A stretch of 64,000 bases of DNA from Lactobacillus isalae (GCF_947539375.1 NZ_OX443569.1:1736001-1800000), one strand, 5' to 3'; shown: positions 1 through 11,142, counted from the first letter of the stretch. Made by a program: numbers and translations. Notes: a model not told the origin generated them from the sequence alone.

Positions 1-695
1 TTTTTGCTGTTGCTACTCAAGAAAGTCGGCCAACTTTAACCGGTGTTAACTTTATTTTCAATAGTTCATCAATTAAAGCCGTTGCGACAGATAGCCACCG
101 TCTATCTCAACGTCAAATTTCTCTAGAAAACGGACCACAAACAAGTACAGATTTAATTATTCCAGGAAAAAGCTTAGTAGAATTAGCTAGAATTATTGGT
201 GAAAGTGATCCCGAAATTACAGTAAATCCAGGTGAAAACCAAGTTTTATTTGAAGTTGGAAATATTGCCTTCTACTCTCGCTTGCTTGATGGCCAATATC
301 CAGATACTGATCGTTTGATTCCAACAGAATCTACTACTTCTGTTGAATTTGAATTGCCAGTTTTGGCTCGTTCCCTAGAGCGTGCAAGTCTTCTTACTCA
401 TGAAAGTCGTAATAATGTAGTAAAGATGACCTTGGATGTTCAAAATCAATTAGTTAAACTTCAAGGTGATTCTCCAGAAATTGGTAATGTGGAAGAAGAA
501 ATTGGTTTTAAGAATCTTGAGGGTGAGGGGCTAACAATTTCCTTCAACCCTGATTACCTAAGAGAAGCTTTACGTGCTTCAATTACAGATTCTATTATCA
601 TGAACTTCACGCAACCGCTAAGACCATTTACAGTTGTACCGGCAAAACAAGACGTCAACTTTACCCAATTGATTACTCCAGTTAGAACATTTTAG
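1..695 (+). CDS. dnaN: DNA polymerase III sliding clamp (beta subunit), 3' part
   Basis: The reading frame is open from the left edge (first full codon at 3) and ends with TAG at 693-695. It encodes about 230 C-terminal residues of a protein usually near 375, so the gene is cut by the window, not truncated. The visible part has clamp landmarks: VATDSHRLSQRQ, the second-domain stretch SRLLDGQYPDTDRLIP, and the C-terminal TQLITPVRTF, which matches the family's usual P-V-R ending. The clamp encircles DNA and tethers the replicative polymerase. Its position before yaaA-recF-gyrBA is the standard Firmicute origin order, with dnaA expected just to the left. A strong hairpin terminator follows the stop. 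A TTG at 282 is an internal leucine codon, not a start. Confidence 0.97.
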   Translation, partial: FAVATQESRPTLTGVNFIFNSSSIKAVATDSHRLSQRQISLENGPQTSTDLIIPGKSLVELARIIGESDPEITVNPGENQVLFEVGNIAFYSRLLDGQYPDTDRLIPTESTTSVEFELPVLARSLERASLLTHESRNNVVKMTLDVQNQLVKLQGDSPEIGNVEEEIGFKNLEGEGLTISFNPDYLREALRASITDSIIMNFTQPLRPFTVVPAKQDVNFTQLITPVRTF

Positions 696-702
696 TTTTC
701 TG

Positions 703-731
703 AAAAAGAGCTACTCAGTAGCTCTTTTTTT
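703..731 (+). terminator. Rho-independent terminator after dnaN
   Basis: A 13-bp perfect stem (703-715 with 717-729, arms AAAAAGAGCTACT / AGTAGCTCTTTTT) runs into a T-tract directly after the dnaN stop. It separates dnaN transcription from the yaaA-recF-gyrBA unit. Confidence 0.9.
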
Positions 732-846
732 CTTGTTATACTTAAAAGCTAAATTTAGGCTGATTAAGCGAATTTTTATCTGGTTAAGTATAGCCATATT
801 AAATTAGGGTAAAATGGCTTAAAAAAGGCTATAATGCGCCATAAAA

Positions 847-875
847 TTGAATTTCACATAAAAAAACGGTATAAT
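847..875 (+). promoter_or_regulatory. Promoter of the yaaA-recF-gyrB-gyrA unit
   Basis: TTGAAT (847-852) and TATAAT (870-875) are spaced by exactly 17 bp, about 30 bp upstream of the yaaA start. No terminator lies between here and the end of gyrA, so this promoter probably drives the four-gene operon. Confidence 0.75.
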
Positions 876-908
876 AACTAGGTATGACAAGGTAAATGGG
901 GTGATATT

Positions 909-1121
909 ATCAAAAAATTCACAATTAAGGGAGAATATATTACGCTCGCCCAATTTTTAAAAGAAGAAAGCGTAATATCTTCTGGTGGTCAAGCTAAGTG
1001 GTATTTAAAAGATAATCCAGTTAAATTAAATGGCGAACTTGAAGATCGTCGCGGAAAGAAATTGCATCCAGGAGATGTATTAGATTTAGCTGGTGAAGAA
1101 TATGAATTTGTTTCAGAGTAG
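909..1121 (+). CDS. yaaA: S4-domain RNA-binding protein YaaA, non-ATG start
   Basis: A 70-codon frame ends with TAG at 1119-1121, three bases before recF. The product is the small S4-like YaaA protein: ITLAQFLK, SGGQAKWYL, NGELEDRRGKKLHPGD match the family in order, and genes of this family sit between dnaN and recF across Firmicutes. The frame has no ATG, GTG or TTG after the in-frame stop at 885, so translation must begin at a rare codon. ATC at 909 lies 7 nt behind a GGGG at 898-901 inside a Shine-Dalgarno-like GGGGTGAT and gives the product the expected N-terminus, KKFTIKGEYITL. ATT at 906 is the alternative, with 4-nt spacing. The GTG at 901 is out of frame. The exact RNA target of the family is not established. 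Confidence 0.85.
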   Translation: MKKFTIKGEYITLAQFLKEESVISSGGQAKWYLKDNPVKLNGELEDRRGKKLHPGDVLDLAGEEYEFVSE

Positions 1122-1124
1122 CCA

Positions 1125-2249
1125 ATGTATCTTGCAAACTTTGAACTAAAAGACTTTAGAAATTTTGAAGAATTAAAAATAAATTTTGATCCTCATGTAA
1201 ATATTTTTATTGGTCCAAATGCCCAAGGAAAAACTAATTTACTTGAGGCAATTTATTTTTTAGCCTTAACTCGGTCGCATAGAACTAATAGCGATAAGGA
1301 ACTAATCCGCTTCGGTAGTAAGTTTGCTGGCTTGCAAGGGAAAGTTCACAAAAGCCAATTAGAGGTAGAACTAAAATTACGTCTAACGCCCAATGGTAAA
1401 AAAGCATGGGTAAATAGATTAGAGCAGAAAAAACTTTCAGCTTATGTTGGACAAATGAATGCAATTTTATTTTCTCCAGAAGACTTAGCTTTAGTTAAAG
1501 GAGCGCCGTCTGTTAGACGAAGATTTATGGACCTAGAGTTTGGGCAAATTAATTCAGAATATCTATATTTTTCAAGTCAGTATCGGCAGGTACTGCAACA
1601 GCGAAATAATTATTTAAAGCAATTGAGCATCAAAAAGACAAATGATCAAATTTTTTTGGATGTATTGTCTGATCAGCTGGCAGGAATTGCAGCAGAGATC
1701 ATCTCCAGGAGAATTAAATACATCAAAAAACTTAATTCATATGCTCAAACTGCTCATAGTGAGATTAGTGGTCAAGCTGAAAAATTGCAGATTTTTTATC
1801 GCCCATCAGTTAAAGAAATTGAACCAGATGATGATGTAGAGACCATTTATCAAAAAGTTATTACTAGTTATAAAAAGAATCGTCCTAATGAAATTCGAAA
1901 GGGAACAACTCTAAGCGGTCCTCACCGAGATGACTTAGATTTTCTAATAAACGATAAAAATGCCCATGATTTTGCATCTCAAGGACAACAAAGGACGATT
2001 TCTTTAAGCGTTAAATTGGCTGAAATTCAGTTAGTTCATGAATTGACGCAAGAATATCCGATTCTACTTTTAGATGATGTAATGAGCGAACTAGATCATA
2101 AAAGGCAGAGTAGGTTATTGAACTATATTCATGGCAAGACGCAAACATTTATAACGACAACAGATTTAGAAGGTATTTCTTGGGAAATCGTGAAGGAACC
2201 TAAGGTTTATCACATTTCTGCTGGAACGATCAGTGCAAAGGAGAGTTAA
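1125..2249 (+). CDS. recF: DNA replication and repair protein RecF
   Basis: RecF is an SMC/ABC-type ATPase that helps load RecA at gaps in single-stranded DNA. Visible motifs: N-terminal [12 protein letters not shown], Walker [10 protein letters not shown] near residue 33, the signature-like region [12 protein letters not shown] and [20 protein letters not shown] near residues 265-305, and Walker [13 protein letters not shown] near residue 317. The length of 374 residues is normal. The ATG lies 3 nt after the yaaA stop, and the TAA (2247-2249) abuts the gyrB ATG, so translation is probably coupled along the operon. Confidence 0.97.
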   Translation: MYLANFELKDFRNFEELKINFDPHVNIFIGPNAQGKTNLLEAIYFLALTRSHRTNSDKELIRFGSKFAGLQGKVHKSQLEVELKLRLTPNGKKAWVNRLEQKKLSAYVGQMNAILFSPEDLALVKGAPSVRRRFMDLEFGQINSEYLYFSSQYRQVLQQRNNYLKQLSIKKTNDQIFLDVLSDQLAGIAAEIISRRIKYIKKLNSYAQTAHSEISGQAEKLQIFYRPSVKEIEPDDDVETIYQKVITSYKKNRPNEIRKGTTLSGPHRDDLDFLINDKNAHDFASQGQQRTISLSVKLAEIQLVHELTQEYPILLLDDVMSELDHKRQSRLLNYIHGKTQTFITTTDLEGISWEIVKEPKVYHISAGTISAKES

Positions 2250-4217
2250 ATGGCAGAAGATAAGAGCAAGGCAGCATTAAATAAAGCTAAAGACTTTGAA
2301 AAACGTGCTGATACTTACAACGCAAGTCAAATTCAAGTTCTAGGTGGACTTGAAGCAGTTAGAAAACGCCCAGGTATGTATATTGGCTCAACTAGTAGCC
2401 AAGGCTTACACCACCTTGTTTGGGAAATTATTGATAATAGTATTGACGAACGATTAGCAGGTTTTGCGACTAAGATTGAAGTTACTGTCAATGAAGACGG
2501 TAGTGTTACAGTTCAAGATGATGGACGTGGTATCCCAGTTGATATTCAAGCTAAAACAGGTCGTCCAGCTTTAGAAACTGTATTTACTGTTTTGCATGCT
2601 GGTGGTAAATTCGGCGGTGGCGGATATAAGGTATCTGGTGGTCTTCACGGTGTTGGTGCTTCTGTAGTAAACGCCCTCTCAACTAAATTAGATGTTACTG
2701 TTATGAGAGATGGTAAGAAGTATGGAATTTCCTTTGACCATGGTCGTGTAGTAGGCGAAATGAAACAAATTGGAACTGTTCCGCTTGAAGAACATGGAAC
2801 CATTGTTCATTTTTATCCTGATCCAGATATTTTTACTGAAACTACAACCTTTGACGATAAGATTTTAAAGAATCGAATTCGTGAACTTGCTTTCTTAAAT
2901 AAGGGCTTAAAGTTAACGTTTACCGACAAGCGTAAAGAGAGTGCTGAAACTGATGTTTACCACTTTGAAGGTGGTATCAAAGAATACGTTGCCTTTTTGA
3001 ATAAGGGACAAGAAGTATTGTTTGATGAGCCTATTTATGTTGAAGGTAACTACGAAGGAATTGATGTTGAAGTTGCATTGCAGTACACCAACGGTTATAA
3101 GACAACGTTAATGACTTTTGCCAACAACATTCATACTTATGAAGGCGGGATGCATGAGGCTGGTTTTAAGACTGCTTTAACCCGTGTAGTTAATGATTAC
3201 GCTCATAAGGCTAAAATCTTAAAAGATAAGGATGATAACTTATCTGGTGAAGATATTCGTGAAGGTATTACTGCTGTTGTATCTGTTAAGCACCCTAACC
3301 CTCAGTTTGAAGGTCAAACTAAAACTAAACTTGGAAATTCAGATGCGAGAACTGCAGTAGATCGTGCATTTTCAGAAACCTTTAGCCGTTTCTTAATGGA
3401 AAATCCTTCTGTAGGTCGTAAGATCGTTGAAAAGGGGCAACTTGCTGAAAGAGCAAGAACTGCAGCTAAGCGTGCTCGTGAAGTTACTCGTAAGAAGTCA
3501 GGACTTGAAATTGCTAACTTACCAGGAAAATTAGCTGATAATACTAGTAATGATCCAAGTATTTCAGAATTATTTATTGTGGAAGGTAACTCAGCTGGTG
3601 GATCCGCAAAACAAGGACGTTCACGTTTAACTCAGGCTATTTTGCCAATTAGAGGTAAGATTTTAAACGTTGAAAAGGCCTCAATGGATCGAATCCTTGC
3701 CAATCAAGAAATTAGATCACTTTTCACAGCTCTGGGTACTGGTTTTGGTGCTGACTTTGATGTTTCAAAGGCAAGATACCACAAGTTAATTATCATGACA
3801 GATGCCGATGTCGATGGTGCTCACATTAGAACTTTGCTTTTGACGCTCTTTTACAATTACATGCGTCCAATGATTGAAAAAGGCTATGTTTATATCGCTC
3901 GTCCACCTCTATACCAAGTTCGTCAAGGTAAGGTAGAGAAGTACTTAGATACAGACGAAGAGTTACATGATTATCTTGGTACGCTTCAACCAAGTCCTAA
4001 GCCAGTTGTTCAACGCTATAAGGGATTGGGAGAAATGGACCCAGAGCAGTTATGGGAAACTACTATGAACCCAGAGAACCGTCGTTTAGACAGAGTAAGC
4101 CCTGAATATGCAGAAGATGCAGATAAGATCTTTGATCTCTTGATGGGAAATGAAGTAGGTCCAAGACGAGAATTTATTGAAAAGAACGCTAAATACGTTG
4201 AGAATTTAGATGCTTAG
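2250..4217 (+). CDS. gyrB: DNA gyrase subunit B
   Basis: This is the ATPase subunit of DNA gyrase, which introduces negative supercoils with GyrA. The 655-residue product is full length. It shows the GHKL ATPase motifs ([33 protein letters not shown]), the transducer, the Toprim metal-binding residues ([13 protein letters not shown] and [16 protein letters not shown]) and the C-terminal QRYKGLGEM. The start codon directly follows the recF stop, with the ribosome-binding site AAAGGAG inside recF. The gyrA start lies 10 nt downstream. Confidence 0.98.
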   Translation: MAEDKSKAALNKAKDFEKRADTYNASQIQVLGGLEAVRKRPGMYIGSTSSQGLHHLVWEIIDNSIDERLAGFATKIEVTVNEDGSVTVQDDGRGIPVDIQAKTGRPALETVFTVLHAGGKFGGGGYKVSGGLHGVGASVVNALSTKLDVTVMRDGKKYGISFDHGRVVGEMKQIGTVPLEEHGTIVHFYPDPDIFTETTTFDDKILKNRIRELAFLNKGLKLTFTDKRKESAETDVYHFEGGIKEYVAFLNKGQEVLFDEPIYVEGNYEGIDVEVALQYTNGYKTTLMTFANNIHTYEGGMHEAGFKTALTRVVNDYAHKAKILKDKDDNLSGEDIREGITAVVSVKHPNPQFEGQTKTKLGNSDARTAVDRAFSETFSRFLMENPSVGRKIVEKGQLAERARTAAKRAREVTRKKSGLEIANLPGKLADNTSNDPSISELFIVEGNSAGGSAKQGRSRLTQAILPIRGKILNVEKASMDRILANQEIRSLFTALGTGFGADFDVSKARYHKLIIMTDADVDGAHIRTLLLTLFYNYMRPMIEKGYVYIARPPLYQVRQGKVEKYLDTDEELHDYLGTLQPSPKPVVQRYKGLGEMDPEQLWETTMNPENRRLDRVSPEYAEDADKIFDLLMGNEVGPRREFIEKNAKYVENLDA

Positions 4218-4227
4218 GAGGCTTTAG

Positions 4228-6699
4228 ATGGCTAACGAAAATCAACCTCAAGATCATAGAATACGTAATGTTGATTTGACCCATACAATGCGTAGTTCTT
4301 TCTTAGACTACGCTATGTCAGTTATTGTGGCTCGTGCCTTACCTGATGTTCGAGATGGTCTAAAGCCTGTACAACGTCGTATTCTTTACGGAATGCATGA
4401 ATTAGGTGTTACACCAGACAAGCAGTACAAAAAGAGTGCCAGAATTGTTGGGGAAGTTATGGGTAAGTTCCACCCACACGGTGACTCCTCAATTTACTTA
4501 GCAATGGCTCACATGGCTCAAGATTTCTCATATCGTTACATGTTAGTTGATGGACACGGAAACTTTGGTTCCGTCGATGGGGATGAACCAGCCGCAATGC
4601 GTTATACCGAGGCAAAAATGAGCAAAATTGCTGTTGAAATGCTTCGTGATATCAATAAAGAGACGATTGACTGGCAACGTAACTACGATGATACCGAAAA
4701 TGAACCAGTTGTTTTACCTGCAAGAATTCCTAACTTGCTGGTAAATGGTGCTAGTGGTATCGCGGTTGGTATGACAACCAATATTCCGCCACATAATTTG
4801 GCAGAAGTAATTCGCGGTATTCATATGTTAATGGATAATCCAGATGTTACTACGAAGGACTTAATGAAAGTCATTCCTGGTCCTGATTTTCCAACTGGTG
4901 GTATTGTAATGGGACGCGGTGGTATTTACCGCGCATATGAAACAGGTAAAGGTAATATCGTAGTCCGTGCTAAGACCAACATTGAAACAGAAAAAAGCGG
5001 ACGTGAACGAATCGTAGTTAGCGAATTGCCTTACTTAGTAAACAAGGCTGAACTAGTTAAGAAAATTGCGGATTTAGCTCGTGAAAAGACAATTGATGGT
5101 ATTACTGGAGTTCGTGATGAATCAGACCAGACTGGTATGAGAATTACGATCGATATTCGCCGGGATGCAAGCGCAAGTGTGGTTTTGAATAATTTATTTA
5201 AAGAAACCCAAATGCAGGCTAACTTTGGTATGAATATGGTTGCCATTGTTAATGGAGCTCCACACTTCTTAACCTTGAAGCAAATGCTTGAATATTATCT
5301 TCACCATCAGGAAGATGTTATTACTCGCAGAACTAAGTTTGAATTAAAGAAGGCTGAAGCTAGAGCGCATATTTTAGCTGGATTAAGAATTGCGTTAGAT
5401 CATATTGACGAAATCATTAAAATTATTCGTGGTTCACAAAACAGTGATATTGCTAAGGCGCAATTAATTCAAAACTTCGGTTTAGATGATCGTCAATCTC
5501 AAGCAATTTTAGACATGCGTCTAGTTCGTTTAACAGGCTTAGAGCGTGACAAGATTGAAGCTGAATACCAAGATTTACAGGCAAAAATTGCAGATTACAA
5601 GGATATTCTTGCTAAGCCAGAACGAATTGATGAAATTATCTACAATGAGTTGCTTGATATTCAAAAGCGTTTTGGTGACGACAGACGAACTAAAATTGCG
5701 GAAGGCGAAGCAGTTTCAATTGAAGATGAAGATTTAATTGAACAAAAAGATGTGCTTTTAACTCTAACTCACAATGGTTATATTAAACGTATGCCAGCTG
5801 ATGAGTTTAAGGTTCAAAATCGTGGTGGACGCGGAATAAAGGGAATGGGAGTTCAAGATGATGACTTTATTAATCATTTGATCTTCTCAAGTACCCATGA
5901 CTTTTTACTCTTCTTTACTAATTTAGGTAAAGTTTACTCAAAGAAGGCATATGAAATTCCAGAATTTGGTAGAAATGCTAAGGGATTGCCAATTGTTAAC
6001 TTGCTTGAACTTGATAAGGGTGAAAAGATCCAAGCTGTAATTAACGTTCCTGAAGGAGCAGATGATAATTATCTATTCTTTGTTACTAAGATGGGAACTG
6101 TTAAGAGAACAAAAGTTAGTGAATTCCAAAACATCCGTCGTAGTGGTTTAATTGCTTTAACTCTTCGTGATGGGGATGAGCTAAATAACGTTTTAACTAC
6201 TGATGGTAAACAAAATATTCTTATTGGTACACACTTAGGCTATGCAGTAACCTTCAACGAAAAAGACGTTCGTTCAATGGGGAGAACTGCAGCAGGTGTG
6301 CGCGGAATTAATTTAAGAGACAACGATTACGTAGTTGGATCTGATATTTTGGAACCTGGTTCAGAAGTATTAGTAATTTCTGAAAAGGGATACGGAAAAC
6401 GTACAGCAGCTTCTGAATATCCAGTTAAAGGTCGTGGCGGTAAAGGTATTAAGACAGCTAATATTACTGAAAAGAACGGGCCTTTGGCAGGTGTAACGGT
6501 AGTTAATGGTGATGAAGATATCATGTTAATCACTAGTGCTGGTGTTATGATTCGGTTTGACGTTGATGATGTTTCTCAAACAGGAAGAGCTACTCTAGGT
6601 GTACGTTTAATCAAGGTTGATGATGACTCTCAAGTTGCAAGTATTACTGCAGTACCTAAAGCTAGTGAAGAAGACGAAGAACCAGTAGAAGAAAATTAA
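4228..6699 (+). CDS. gyrA: DNA gyrase subunit A
   Basis: This is the DNA-cleaving subunit of gyrase. The 823-residue product has the winged-helix breakage domain, the catalytic tyrosine in [10 protein letters not shown] near residue 127, and a C-terminal beta-pinwheel with the GyrA box [10 protein letters not shown] near residues 532-541. An acidic tail ([10 protein letters not shown]) ends the protein. In the quinolone pocket the residue matching E. coli Ser83 is serine (Ser87), but the position matching Asp87 is leucine (Leu91 in GDSSIYL). A good AGGAGG site precedes the ATG. Last gene of the operon; a long hairpin follows. Confidence 0.98.
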   Translation: MANENQPQDHRIRNVDLTHTMRSSFLDYAMSVIVARALPDVRDGLKPVQRRILYGMHELGVTPDKQYKKSARIVGEVMGKFHPHGDSSIYLAMAHMAQDFSYRYMLVDGHGNFGSVDGDEPAAMRYTEAKMSKIAVEMLRDINKETIDWQRNYDDTENEPVVLPARIPNLLVNGASGIAVGMTTNIPPHNLAEVIRGIHMLMDNPDVTTKDLMKVIPGPDFPTGGIVMGRGGIYRAYETGKGNIVVRAKTNIETEKSGRERIVVSELPYLVNKAELVKKIADLAREKTIDGITGVRDESDQTGMRITIDIRRDASASVVLNNLFKETQMQANFGMNMVAIVNGAPHFLTLKQMLEYYLHHQEDVITRRTKFELKKAEARAHILAGLRIALDHIDEIIKIIRGSQNSDIAKAQLIQNFGLDDRQSQAILDMRLVRLTGLERDKIEAEYQDLQAKIADYKDILAKPERIDEIIYNELLDIQKRFGDDRRTKIAEGEAVSIEDEDLIEQKDVLLTLTHNGYIKRMPADEFKVQNRGGRGIKGMGVQDDDFINHLIFSSTHDFLLFFTNLGKVYSKKAYEIPEFGRNAKGLPIVNLLELDKGEKIQAVINVPEGADDNYLFFVTKMGTVKRTKVSEFQNIRRSGLIALTLRDGDELNNVLTTDGKQNILIGTHLGYAVTFNEKDVRSMGRTAAGVRGINLRDNDYVVGSDILEPGSEVLVISEKGYGKRTAASEYPVKGRGGKGIKTANITEKNGPLAGVTVVNGDEDIMLITSAGVMIRFDVDDVSQTGRATLGVRLIKVDDDSQVASITAVPKASEEDEEPVEEN

Positions 6700-6705
6700 T
6701 AAAAA

Positions 6706-6785
6706 AAAATTACCAAATTTTTTGCGTAATAATAATTGAGTACTGAAACTCAGGATCACGTGAAAAAACATTTGGTAATTTTTTG
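6706..6785 (+). terminator. Terminator-like hairpin after gyrA
   Basis: Arms AAAATTACCAAAT (6706-6718) and ATTTGGTAATTTT (6770-6782) are complementary and followed by more T residues. The loop is unusually long, about 50 nt, and could contain a smaller hairpin. It ends the recF-gyrBA unit. Confidence 0.65.
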
Positions 6786-6884
6786 TTTCTGTGATAAAAT
6801 CAAGCATTGTGAGTAATATTATTCATTACTCCTTGTTCTTGATTTTAACAAGAACCATTTAGTCCAAGAGGAGGTGCAATTATT
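6772..6884 (+). promoter_or_regulatory. rpsF promoter and leader with hairpin
   Basis: A candidate promoter is TTGGTA (6772-6777), 17 bp, TAAAAT (6795-6800). The roughly 80-nt leader contains a 7-bp hairpin, GTTCTTG (6835-6841) with CAAGAAC (6849-6855), ahead of a strong AGGAGG site. Many rpsF operons carry an S6:S18-binding leader for autoregulation. I cannot confirm that motif here, so regulation by S6:S18 is only a possibility. Confidence 0.4.
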
Positions 6885-7181
6885 ATGGCAAAAACTAAGT
6901 ACGAAGTTACTTACATCATCAAGCCTGATATTGACGAAGATTCAAAGAAAGCATTGATCGATCGTTTCGATAAAGTTGTTACTGACAACGGTGCTGAAGA
7001 ACTTGAATCTAAAGATTGGGGTAAGAGACGTTTCGCATACGAAATTGAAAAATACCGTGAAGGTACTTATCACATTATGACTTTCGTTGCAGAAAACTCT
7101 GAACCAGTTGATGAATTTGGTCGTCTTTCTCGTATTGATAACCAAGTTTTACGTTCAATGACTGTAAAATTAGACAAGTAA
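6885..7181 (+). CDS. rpsF: 30S ribosomal protein S6
   Basis: A 98-residue S6 protein beginning [18 protein letters not shown], with the typical [19 protein letters not shown] segment. S6 pairs with S18 on the platform of the small ribosomal subunit. An AGGAGG ribosome-binding site lies about 10 nt before the ATG. First gene of the rpsF-ssb-rpsR operon, which is widely conserved. Confidence 0.98.
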
Positions 7182-7214
7182 TTTGTTTTCGTGAATTAGG
7201 AAGGGGACAAAAGT

Positions 7215-7733
7215 ATGATTAATAATGTTGTACTTGTTGGCCGTTTAACACGTGATCCTGATTTACGTACAACCGGGAGTGGAATCTCAGTTGCTACGTT
7301 TACTCTAGCTGTTGACCGTCAATACACCAATAGTCAAGGTGAACGTGGTGCTGATTTCGTCAGCTGTGTAATTTGGCGTAAAGCTGCAGAGAACTTTGCT
7401 AACTTTACTTCAAAGGGTTCGTTAGTTGGTATTCAAGGCCGGATTCAAACTAGAACGTACGATGATAAAGATGGTAAGAGAGTTTACGTGACTGAAGTCA
7501 TCGTGGATAACTTCTCTTTACTAGAATCACGTCGAGATCGTGAGAATCGTCAGACCAATGGTGGTAATTTTGCTCCACAAGGAGGAAATGCCCCAAGTAC
7601 TAATAACTTTGGTGGATCTAGTGCTCCAAGCACTAATAATGCTCCTGCTGGTGGAGAAAGCAATAAACCGCAAGATCCATTTGCAGATTCAGGTAGCACC
7701 ATCGATATCTCAGATGATGATCTCCCATTTTAA
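7215..7733 (+). CDS. ssb: Single-stranded DNA-binding protein
   Basis: A 172-residue SSB. The N-terminal OB fold spans roughly residues 1-110 ([63 protein letters not shown]). A low-complexity Gly/Asn/Ser linker follows, then the acidic tail DISDDDLPF, which recruits partner proteins. It lies between rpsF and rpsR with short gaps (33 and 24 nt), so it is co-transcribed with them. Confidence 0.98.
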   Translation: MINNVVLVGRLTRDPDLRTTGSGISVATFTLAVDRQYTNSQGERGADFVSCVIWRKAAENFANFTSKGSLVGIQGRIQTRTYDDKDGKRVYVTEVIVDNFSLLESRRDRENRQTNGGNFAPQGGNAPSTNNFGGSSAPSTNNAPAGGESNKPQDPFADSGSTIDISDDDLPF

Positions 7734-7757
7734 TTTTAATTAGAAAGGATCTTTGAT

Positions 7758-7994
7758 ATGGCTCAACAAAGAAGAGGTGGCCGTCGTCGTCGTAAGGTTG
7801 ACTTTATTGCAGCTAACCACATTGACTACATCGACTACAAGGATGTTGATTTGTTGAAACGTTTTATCTCTGAAAGAGGTAAGATCTTACCACGTCGTGT
7901 CACTGGCACTAGCGCAAAGAATCAACGTAAGTTGACTGTTGCTATTAAGAGAGCTCGCGTTATGGGCTTATTGCCATTTGTCGCAGAAGACTAA
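7758..7994 (+). CDS. rpsR: 30S ribosomal protein S18
   Basis: A 78-residue S18 with an Arg-rich start ([14 protein letters not shown]), the central [25 protein letters not shown] and the C-terminal [12 protein letters not shown]. It pairs with S6 in the 30S platform. Last gene of the operon, followed by a terminator. Confidence 0.98.
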   Translation: MAQQRRGGRRRRKVDFIAANHIDYIDYKDVDLLKRFISERGKILPRRVTGTSAKNQRKLTVAIKRARVMGLLPFVAED

Positions 7995-8013
7995 TAACAG
8001 ATCAAAAATAATA

Positions 8014-8042
8014 AAAAGAGTAGCATATGCTACTCTTTTTAT
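8014..8042 (+). terminator. Terminator after rpsR
   Basis: A near-perfect 13-bp palindromic stem centred on GCATATGC (8014-8039) runs into T residues, 20 nt after the rpsR stop. Confidence 0.9.
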
Positions 8043-8087
8043 TTTATTTTTTGCGGTATCATAAAAGAAGTAAACGGAGGGATTGTC

Positions 8088-9005
8088 ATGATTATTAAGC
8101 AAAAACTAGCCGGAAACATTGAGTTTGACTACAAATGGTACGATATTTATAACTGTGACGATCATGATATTAGATTGTTGAAGGATGATTTTGATCTAAC
8201 TTCAGAAATTATCTCTTATATCACCGACCTTCATGAACGTCCCCACTTTGATCATGACTATATTACCAACAGTGATTTGCTAGTTTACGATGTTCCTGTT
8301 TGGCCAACGGCTGATGCGGACCATTTTACAACTTTGCCAATTAAGTTTTTAATGGTCGATCATACACTTTTTACCGTACATTCTCCTGATACAACTTATA
8401 TGATTGAGGAATTTAGACAGAAGCCAGACGAACATATTCATAGTGAAAAAGAATTAATCTTTGCTATTCTTTTTGCGGTTACGAAGTATTTCCAAAGAGC
8501 ATTAAGCCAGCTAAATAGTCAACGCCTAGTTTTGGATAATAACTTAAGTGAAAGAATTCATAATAAAGACTTGCAAGAATTGTCTCAAGTTGAAAAAAGT
8601 TTGGTTTATTTATCTAGTTCAATTAGAACTAATCTAATGATGCTTGAGAGCTTGAAAAACAAAAAATCTGGTCTTCATATGAATGCTTCTGAAGAAGAAA
8701 TGTGTGATGATATCATCATTGAAGTTCAGCAGTCCTCGCAAATGATTAAGATTTATAGCGAAGTGACTGAGGAAATATCTAAAACTTCAAATAATATTTT
8801 GAATAATAACTTGAACAATACGATGCAGTTTTTGACGGTGTGGTCTCTTTTACTAACGATTCCAACTATTGTAACTGGATTCTTTGGGATGAACGTTGAT
8901 TTGCCGATTTTTCATAATCCATTCGATTGGGTAATAATAACTGTAGGTTCGATTATTGTAATGGCAATACTGCTTTGGTATTTACGTCGACATAATATGC
9001 TTTAA
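8088..9005 (+). CDS. corA: CorA-family divalent cation transporter
   Basis: A 305-residue CorA-type membrane protein, which moves Mg2+ or related divalent cations through a pentameric channel. The N-terminal two-thirds is soluble and helical. Two transmembrane helices lie near the end (about 245-268 and 278-298). The signature GMN motif is present at the end of the first helix (TGFFGMNVDLP), and the protein ends in a basic tail (YLRRHNML). An AACGGAGG site precedes the ATG. It is a single-gene unit bounded by terminators. Substrate choice among Mg, Co and Ni cannot be read from the sequence. Confidence 0.9.
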   Translation: MIIKQKLAGNIEFDYKWYDIYNCDDHDIRLLKDDFDLTSEIISYITDLHERPHFDHDYITNSDLLVYDVPVWPTADADHFTTLPIKFLMVDHTLFTVHSPDTTYMIEEFRQKPDEHIHSEKELIFAILFAVTKYFQRALSQLNSQRLVLDNNLSERIHNKDLQELSQVEKSLVYLSSSIRTNLMMLESLKNKKSGLHMNASEEEMCDDIIIEVQQSSQMIKIYSEVTEEISKTSNNILNNNLNNTMQFLTVWSLLLTIPTIVTGFFGMNVDLPIFHNPFDWVIITVGSIIVMAILLWYLRRHNML

Positions 9006-9040
9006 TGCTTGCTTAGCTTAGATGATAAGCAAGCATTTTT
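9006..9040 (+). terminator. Terminator after corA
   Basis: A perfect 10-bp stem, TGCTTGCTTA (9006-9015) with TAAGCAAGCA (9026-9035), followed by TTTTT. Confidence 0.92.
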
Positions 9041-9046
9041 TGATGT

Positions 9047-9073
9047 ATAATATACACTGATGCAGTATATTAT
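9047..9073. promoter_or_regulatory. Palindrome upstream of gdpP (operator-like)
   Basis: A perfect 9-bp inverted repeat, ATAATATAC (9047-9055) and GTATATTAT (9065-9073), with a 9-nt spacer. It overlaps TATAAT- and TATATT-type -10 hexamers 40-65 bp before gdpP. The layout suits a repressor site; no regulator can be named. Confidence 0.4.
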
Positions 9074-9112
9074 TTTTCATGATATTAATGCTATAAACAG
9101 GAAGGAATTTCA

Positions 9113-11131
9113 ATGAAAGGCTTTTTACGCAAATTAGAATTGCCTGAATTTGTTAAAGATACACGTTTAACAGCATCATTAATCATTGTCTTAGTTTTAT
9201 CCTTATTGGGAGCTATTATTGGGATGCTAATCAGTCCGCTTTTTGGGCTGGCAATGGTGCTGTTGTTTATCTTGACAGTTATTTTCGTAATATATGGAAT
9301 TTATGTTCTGGCTGGAAATACGAATAATTATGCTGCTAATCTTTCATACCGCATAAAGCGTGGAGAACAAGAGGCTATGATTAAGATGCCACTTGGGATT
9401 ATGCTTTATGATAAGGATCGACAGATTCAATGGATCAATCCTTATTTGCAAATGTATCTACATGGGAAAGACATTATTGGCTCTTCTATCTCCTCAGTAG
9501 ATAAAGAACTAGCTAAATATGTTGACGACGCTATTAAGTCTGATAGTAATCAAAATAAAATTATTAAATGGGGCGACCGAAAATTTGAAATGGTTGTCCA
9601 AGATGATTTAGGCGTTGTTTATTTACTTGATATTACGCGCTATGCAAATATTGAGGAAAAATATAAGCAAGAGAGATTAGCAATTGGCTTAATATTTATC
9701 GATAATTATGATGAATTAAGTCAATCAATGAGTGACCAGAACTTAACAAATATGAGTTCATACGTCCAGAATGCTCTCAGCAATTATGCTGGTCAATTTA
9801 ATTCATACCTTAAACGAATTGATGAAGACCACTTTATTTTATTAACGCACATGCATGACTTGGCTAAGATGGAAGATGATAAGTTTTCTATCTTAGATAA
9901 GGTTAGAACTGAATCAAGCCGTAAGAATATGCCGTTAACTTTATCAATTGGAATTGCGTTTGGGTCTGAAAGCTTAAATGAAATTGCAGACCAAGCTCAA
10001 TCCAATTTAGATTTAGCTTTAGGACGTGGAGGTGATCAAGTTGTTGTAAAACAATCAGGTCATGAAGCTCGCTTTTACGGTGGAAAGTCTAATCCAATGG
10101 AAAAGCGTACGCGGGTAAGAGCTCGAATGGTATCGCAGGCTTTGGTAGAATTATTTAAAGGCGTTGATCACGTCTTTGTTCAAGGACACCGAAATCCTGA
10201 TTTGGATGCGATTGGTTCAGCAATTGGAATTGTTAAAATCGCTAGAATTCATGGTGTGAAGGCTAGTGTTGTTTTGGATGTTGACCATGTTAACTATGAT
10301 GTAGGACGTTTAATTGCTAAAATGCAGGCTGCTGGCATTGATAAAGATGTATTTATTTCTCCTAAAGATGCTCTTGAAGCAGCAACTGATGAATCACTTT
10401 TAGTTTTAACCGATCACTCTAAATACAGCATTACTTATGATCCTGAACTTTATGATCGTTTGAAGAATCGCTTGATCATTATTGATCACCACCGTCGCGG
10501 CGAAGAATTTCCTGAAAACCCAATGCTTGTGTACATTGAGCCATACGCATCTTCAACTTGTGAGCTTGTAACTGAAATGATTGAGTATCAGCCACAAGGA
10601 GGAGAGGGAGTCTTGACTGATTTAGAAGCATCAGCTATGCTAGCAGGAATTACAGTTGACTCTAAGGAATTCTCGCTCAGGACAGGAACTAGAACTTTTG
10701 ACGCAGCAAGTTATTTACGGTCAATTGGAGCGGATACTCAAGTTGTATCTGAACTTTTGAAAGAAAATATTGATAATTACTTGCAAAGAAGTCATTTAGT
10801 TTCTACGATTGACATGATTGAACCAGATATGGCTCTATTAATGGGAGAAGATAATAAGATCTATGATCCCATTATTACTGCTCAAGCCGCAGATACTGCC
10901 TTATCGCTTGAACATGTAGATGCTAGTTTCGCACTTACTAGACGAACAAAAGACGCAATTGGTATCTCAGCGCGTTCAATGGGAAACGTGAATGTTCAAG
11001 TAATTATGGAAAAATTAGGCGGTGGTGGCCACTTATCTAATGCTGCAACGCAGATTAAAGGCGTAACAGTTGAAGAAGCTAAGGATAAGTTGCTTGCTGC
11101 AATTAATGAATATCTTGAAGAAAATGAATAG
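9113..11131 (+). CDS. gdpP: Cyclic-di-AMP phosphodiesterase GdpP (DHH family)
   Basis: GdpP degrades the second messenger c-di-AMP at the membrane, affecting potassium and cell-wall balance. The 672-residue product has two N-terminal transmembrane helices (about 18-40 and 44-67), a PAS-like segment (about 85-150), a degenerate GGDEF domain (about 170-305), then the catalytic DHH domain ([12 protein letters not shown] near residue 362 and DHHRRG near 462) and DHHA1 ([10 protein letters not shown] near 643). It is followed 11 nt later by rplI and then dnaB, a linkage common in Firmicutes, so the three are probably one operon. Confidence 0.95.
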   Translation: MKGFLRKLELPEFVKDTRLTASLIIVLVLSLLGAIIGMLISPLFGLAMVLLFILTVIFVIYGIYVLAGNTNNYAANLSYRIKRGEQEAMIKMPLGIMLYDKDRQIQWINPYLQMYLHGKDIIGSSISSVDKELAKYVDDAIKSDSNQNKIIKWGDRKFEMVVQDDLGVVYLLDITRYANIEEKYKQERLAIGLIFIDNYDELSQSMSDQNLTNMSSYVQNALSNYAGQFNSYLKRIDEDHFILLTHMHDLAKMEDDKFSILDKVRTESSRKNMPLTLSIGIAFGSESLNEIADQAQSNLDLALGRGGDQVVVKQSGHEARFYGGKSNPMEKRTRVRARMVSQALVELFKGVDHVFVQGHRNPDLDAIGSAIGIVKIARIHGVKASVVLDVDHVNYDVGRLIAKMQAAGIDKDVFISPKDALEAATDESLLVLTDHSKYSITYDPELYDRLKNRLIIIDHHRRGEEFPENPMLVYIEPYASSTCELVTEMIEYQPQGGEGVLTDLEASAMLAGITVDSKEFSLRTGTRTFDAASYLRSIGADTQVVSELLKENIDNYLQRSHLVSTIDMIEPDMALLMGEDNKIYDPIITAQAADTALSLEHVDASFALTRRTKDAIGISARSMGNVNVQVIMEKLGGGGHLSNAATQIKGVTVEEAKDKLLAAINEYLEENE

Positions 11132-11142
11132 GAGTGAAATTC

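Noticed and set aside
6835-6855. S6:S18 autoregulatory leader
   Set aside because: A hairpin exists, but I could not find the family's conserved bulge sequence, so I report only a leader hairpin.
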